7,560 nt of DNA, taken from NCBI GenBank assembly GCA_025451145.1, contig JANWKX010000106.1, positions 1 through 7,560 on the forward strand, written 5' to 3'. This stretch comes from Vampirovibrionales bacterium. GTDB taxonomy: Bacteria; Cyanobacteriota; Vampirovibrionia; Vampirovibrionales; JAGQHJ01. The position numbers and the translations under genes are program-made. The notes beneath the pieces are model-generated. The model searched no databases. It saw nothing but the letters and a program-made list of their open reading frames with translations, and was not told where the DNA came from. How positions within the stretch are numbered: position 1 is the stretch's first letter; the number at the start of each line of letters is the position of its first letter. This document shows positions 5,690-7,560 of this stretch, one piece after another.

Positions 5690-7560
5690 GATGACTCTGA
5701 CCACACGATTATCTTCGGTATCAACCAGGATGGTATGTCCATTTTCATCTTGCCATTCAATATAGACCGTATCTTTGTCATAAACAACCCGTGGCCGTTC
5801 ATTCATAATGTTAACGGTTTTAAAGTCGAGGGGTTGGGCAAGCAATTGGTTGTTATCCGGTGTCACATCACGTGATTCCAATAGACGTACTTCGATAAAT
5901 GATGATTGTACGTAAGGTCTCAGATCCACACTAAGATAGTTAAAGCTAATGTAAGATGATGAGGATGAGCCTGTGCCATAGGAACTGGGATCGAGCCAAT
6001 ATCCATTGAAAATGACCAGACCTGGCGGTTTATTCAGGACGTGAAGGTCACTTAGCTGGGGAATCCATCCGTTCATATCGGCAGAAACCCCGCCCAGAAT
6101 TCCTCTAGGGGCTACATTAAGTCCACCGCTAACAATCACATTAATAGGTCGGCTCATGGTACCAATATAATCGCCGGATGACATGGTGGCCCCGTGGGTC
6201 GCATAGATGTTGGGATTAAAGTAGGCGCCAGGATTGGTAATGGAGCTACCGGCGCTCAAGTCCAATGTAGACCCGGAAATCTGCTGATACAAGTTGATAT
6301 TGCCATTGGTGGTTGTCAGATTGACATTGGAACTGTTGGTATCAAAGGATAAAGGGCCTTCCACATTAATGTCATTTCCAGCATTGAGATTGGCAGTCGT
6401 TTGTCCACCGTTAATCTGTCCGGTATTAATGTTCCCCAGGGCATTAATCGTCAAGGTTTTATCACCCAAGGTCAAGGATTTTCCAACGGAGTTATAATCG
6501 CCAATGGTATTGAGGGTTAAATTATTAAAGTGTTCACCGGAAATATCAAAATTATTAGCAAGGGTCATGCCTGTGGTATTGGTCGTATTACCAACATTGA
6601 CACTGTTTGCGGTTACAAGACCAAGTTCTTGGGCTGAAATATCAGTAATGCTGGTGCTATCAGCATCATTGACAACACCTCCGAAATAGATGGGTTTGTA
6701 GGCGCTGGTATTGAAACTAACGTTGCCAGTACCCGCATTGACCAGTTGATCCACATCGACTTGTGAGCCCGTCAAGGTGATATTACCGTTGTTGGAGTTA
6801 ACGGTACTAAAGACACCCAGTTTACCAGTGTTATGGCCCAGGTCATCGGCATAGAGAGAAATGAGTCCATCGACTGTGGTCACGCCTGCGTTAACGGTCA
6901 CATCACCATCCGCTTGTAAGTTGACATGGGTGTTGGTACCACCGCTAACCGTTGAAATGTTCACAATATTGCCTGTTGCTGTGGCATCAAAAGCACCGTT
7001 GTCGCCAGCGCTGGAGGTATTGAGAGTAAGATTGCCATCGTCATGAACGTACACACTACCCAGCGTATTAGCGGTCAAGGTCGTTTGACCTAATTCAACT
7101 CGATTTGCTGAGGAACCAATGTCTCCTGAGCCACTGGTTAACGTAATGTTGCTACCATAAACCGTTCCACCGGTATGACTGATACTACCTGAACCATTGG
7201 CGTTAATAATGGTGTTATCGGTATTGGTCGCGACGTTGGTGCCTAGAACAATATTGCCATTATTTGATGTACTTAGGCTAATCAGGCTGTTGCCACCGGA
7301 GGAGACCGCACCAATTGTGGTCAGTGAGCCATTGGCATTGACGAGTAATGTTTGATTGGCGCCAACGCCGGAAGCAGCTAAGGAGGTGTTTCCGGTATCA
7401 TTGATCCAGGCTGACCCTAGTGTATTGACATTCAGTGTGCCAGGGCCAGTGAGGATAGGGGTTCCTGAGGTTCCGATGTTCCCGGTTCCACTGGTTAAAG
7501 TGATGTTATTTCCTAAGACCGTTCCACCCGTCCGAGTAATGGTTCCAGAGCCATTGGCAT
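5684..7560 (-). CDS. large repeat adhesin, beta-helix (filamentous-haemagglutinin-like), partial, C-terminal part
   Basis: The minus-strand frame is open without a stop from the window edge to the TAA at 5686-5684, giving 624 complete codons. The TTG at 7078 is not the start: reading continues upstream in the same repetitive composition. The protein is rich in Gly, Asn, Thr, Ser and Val with no cysteine, and alternates short beta-strand motifs such as NITLTSGSGDIGSS, LTANTLGSVYV and GNLTL. This is typical of right-handed beta-helix adhesins secreted by two-partner or related routes. Two 119-residue repeats (7202-7558, 6845-7201) are followed by more diverged strands, a degenerate module (6068-6178), a short linker with five serines (5954-5968), and a charged, aromatic C-terminal region of about 89 residues. 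No C-terminal beta-barrel, LPXTG or transmembrane segment is visible, which argues against a classical autotransporter. The N-terminal signal, haemagglutination-like domain and promoter lie outside the window. Confidence 0.85.
   Translation of the reverse strand, partial: ANGSGTITRTGGTVLGNNITLTSGTGNIGTSGTPILTGPGTLNVNTLGSAWINDTGNTSLAASGVGANQTLLVNANGSLTTIGAVSSGGNSLISLSTSNNGNIVLGTNVATNTDNTIINANGSGSISHTGGTVYGSNITLTSGSGDIGSSANRVELGQTTLTANTLGSVYVHDDGNLTLNTSSAGDNGAFDATATGNIVNISTVSGGTNTHVNLQADGDVTVNAGVTTVDGLISLYADDLGHNTGKLGVFSTVNSNNGNITLTGSQVDVDQLVNAGTGNVSFNTSAYKPIYFGGVVNDADSTSITDISAQELGLVTANSVNVGNTTNTTGMTLANNFDISGEHFNNLTLNTIGDYNSVGKSLTLGDKTLTINALGNINTGQINGGQTTANLNAGNDINVEGPLSFDTNSSNVNLTTTNGNINLYQQISGSTLDLSAGSSITNPGAYFNPNIYATHGATMSSGDYIGTMSRPINVIVSGGLNVAPRGILGGVSADMNGWIPQLSDLHVLNKPPGLVIFNGYWLDPSSYGTGSSSSSYISFNYLSVDLRPYVQSSFIEVRLLESRDVTPDNNQLLAQPLDFKTVNIMNERPRVVYDKDTVYIEWQDENGHTILVDTEDNRVVRVIN
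6068..6178 (-). repeat. degenerate third adhesin module near the C-terminus
   Basis: The translated stretch from SGDYIGTMSRP to SADMNG keeps the pattern seen in the full repeats: S-G-(N/D)-I-G-(T/S), a variable middle, L-N-V, then G-x-x-x-(V/I) and a closing G. It covers about 37 residues and probably marks the last coil of the beta-helix before the linker and C-terminal region. Alignment was by eye. Confidence 0.4.
6845..7201 (-). repeat. adhesin repeat copy 2 (119 codons, second half diverged)
   Basis: Starts with ANGSGSISHTGG and continues NITLTSGSGDIGSS, ANTLGSVYV and DGNLTL in register with copy 1. Alignment is clear over about the first 60 residues, fainter but still in register to about residue 100, and unconvincing after that. 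It appears to be the last full-length repeat before the C-terminal region. Confidence 0.65.
7202..7558 (-). repeat. adhesin repeat copy 1 (119 codons)
   Basis: Starts with ANGSGTITRTGG and contains NITLTSGTGNIG and VNTLGSAWI. Its first 30 residues match copy 2 at 22 positions, with the same internal spacing. Codons differ at many synonymous sites, so the duplication is old and kept by protein-level constraint. The copy is complete, but repeats may continue beyond the window edge. Confidence 0.75.

Noticed and set aside
5663..5875. A 70-residue plus-strand open frame between the DUF4013-like gene and the adhesin
   Set aside because: It lies almost entirely antisense to the adhesin C-terminus, has no Shine-Dalgarno sequence and no recognisable features.
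6294..7046. Several 60-70 residue plus-strand open frames opposite the adhesin
   Set aside because: They arise from the repetitive low-complexity codons of the minus-strand adhesin, lack ribosome sites and show no domain-like composition.
1..7560. CRISPR array, insertion sequence, tRNA-adjacent integration site or prophage
   Set aside because: No short regularly spaced repeats, transposase or integrase motifs, or direct repeat of the tRNA 3' end were seen. The only tandem repeat is protein-coding, in the adhesin.

Overview
This window looks like a chromosomal segment of a Gram-negative bacterium that I cannot name with confidence. GC content is moderate by eye. The tRNA-Pro(UGG) has a CGGGATG/CATCCCG acceptor stem and no encoded CCA, which from memory resembles plastid and cyanobacterial trnP(UGG). 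Together with DUF4013-like membrane proteins this gives a weak lean towards Cyanobacteriota, perhaps a non-photosynthetic relative. That is inference; no diagnostic marker gene is present.

Layout. (1) 6-79, minus strand: tRNA-Pro(UGG), with a plausible promoter at 97-126. (2) 80-376: non-coding apart from that promoter, a perfect 18-bp dyad at 283-300 and an overlapping candidate promoter at 293-321. (3) 377-1363, plus strand: an extended short-chain dehydrogenase/reductase (NAD-dependent epimerase/dehydratase or 3-beta-HSD-like). (4) 1427-5645, plus strand: five co-directional genes that all encode membrane or membrane-anchored proteins. They are a small single-pass protein, a 466-residue multi-pass protein with a Tyr/Trp/Pro-rich tail, a thioredoxin-fold protein with a CHTC motif, and two adjacent multi-pass proteins that look like diverged DUF4013-type paralogues. 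(5) 5684-7560, minus strand, convergent with the previous block: the C-terminal 624 codons of a large cysteine-free repeat adhesin. It stays open to the window edge, so its N-terminus and any secretion partner lie beyond 7560.

How the genes may work together. The 1817-3217/3251-3730 pair (33-bp gap) and the 3828-4817/4848-5645 pair (30-bp gap) are close enough to be cotranscribed. The 97-bp gap between the pairs and the 132-bp gap after the small protein contain no convincing terminator. The block could be one envelope-associated module: multi-pass proteins plus a membrane-tethered thiol-disulfide or chaperone-like thioredoxin domain. No catalytic or transport function can be assigned to the membrane proteins from sequence alone. 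The convergent adhesin may simply be a neighbour. The points most worth following up are the uncharacterised membrane cluster, the adhesin repeat architecture with its non-barrel C-terminus, and several perfect inverted repeats.
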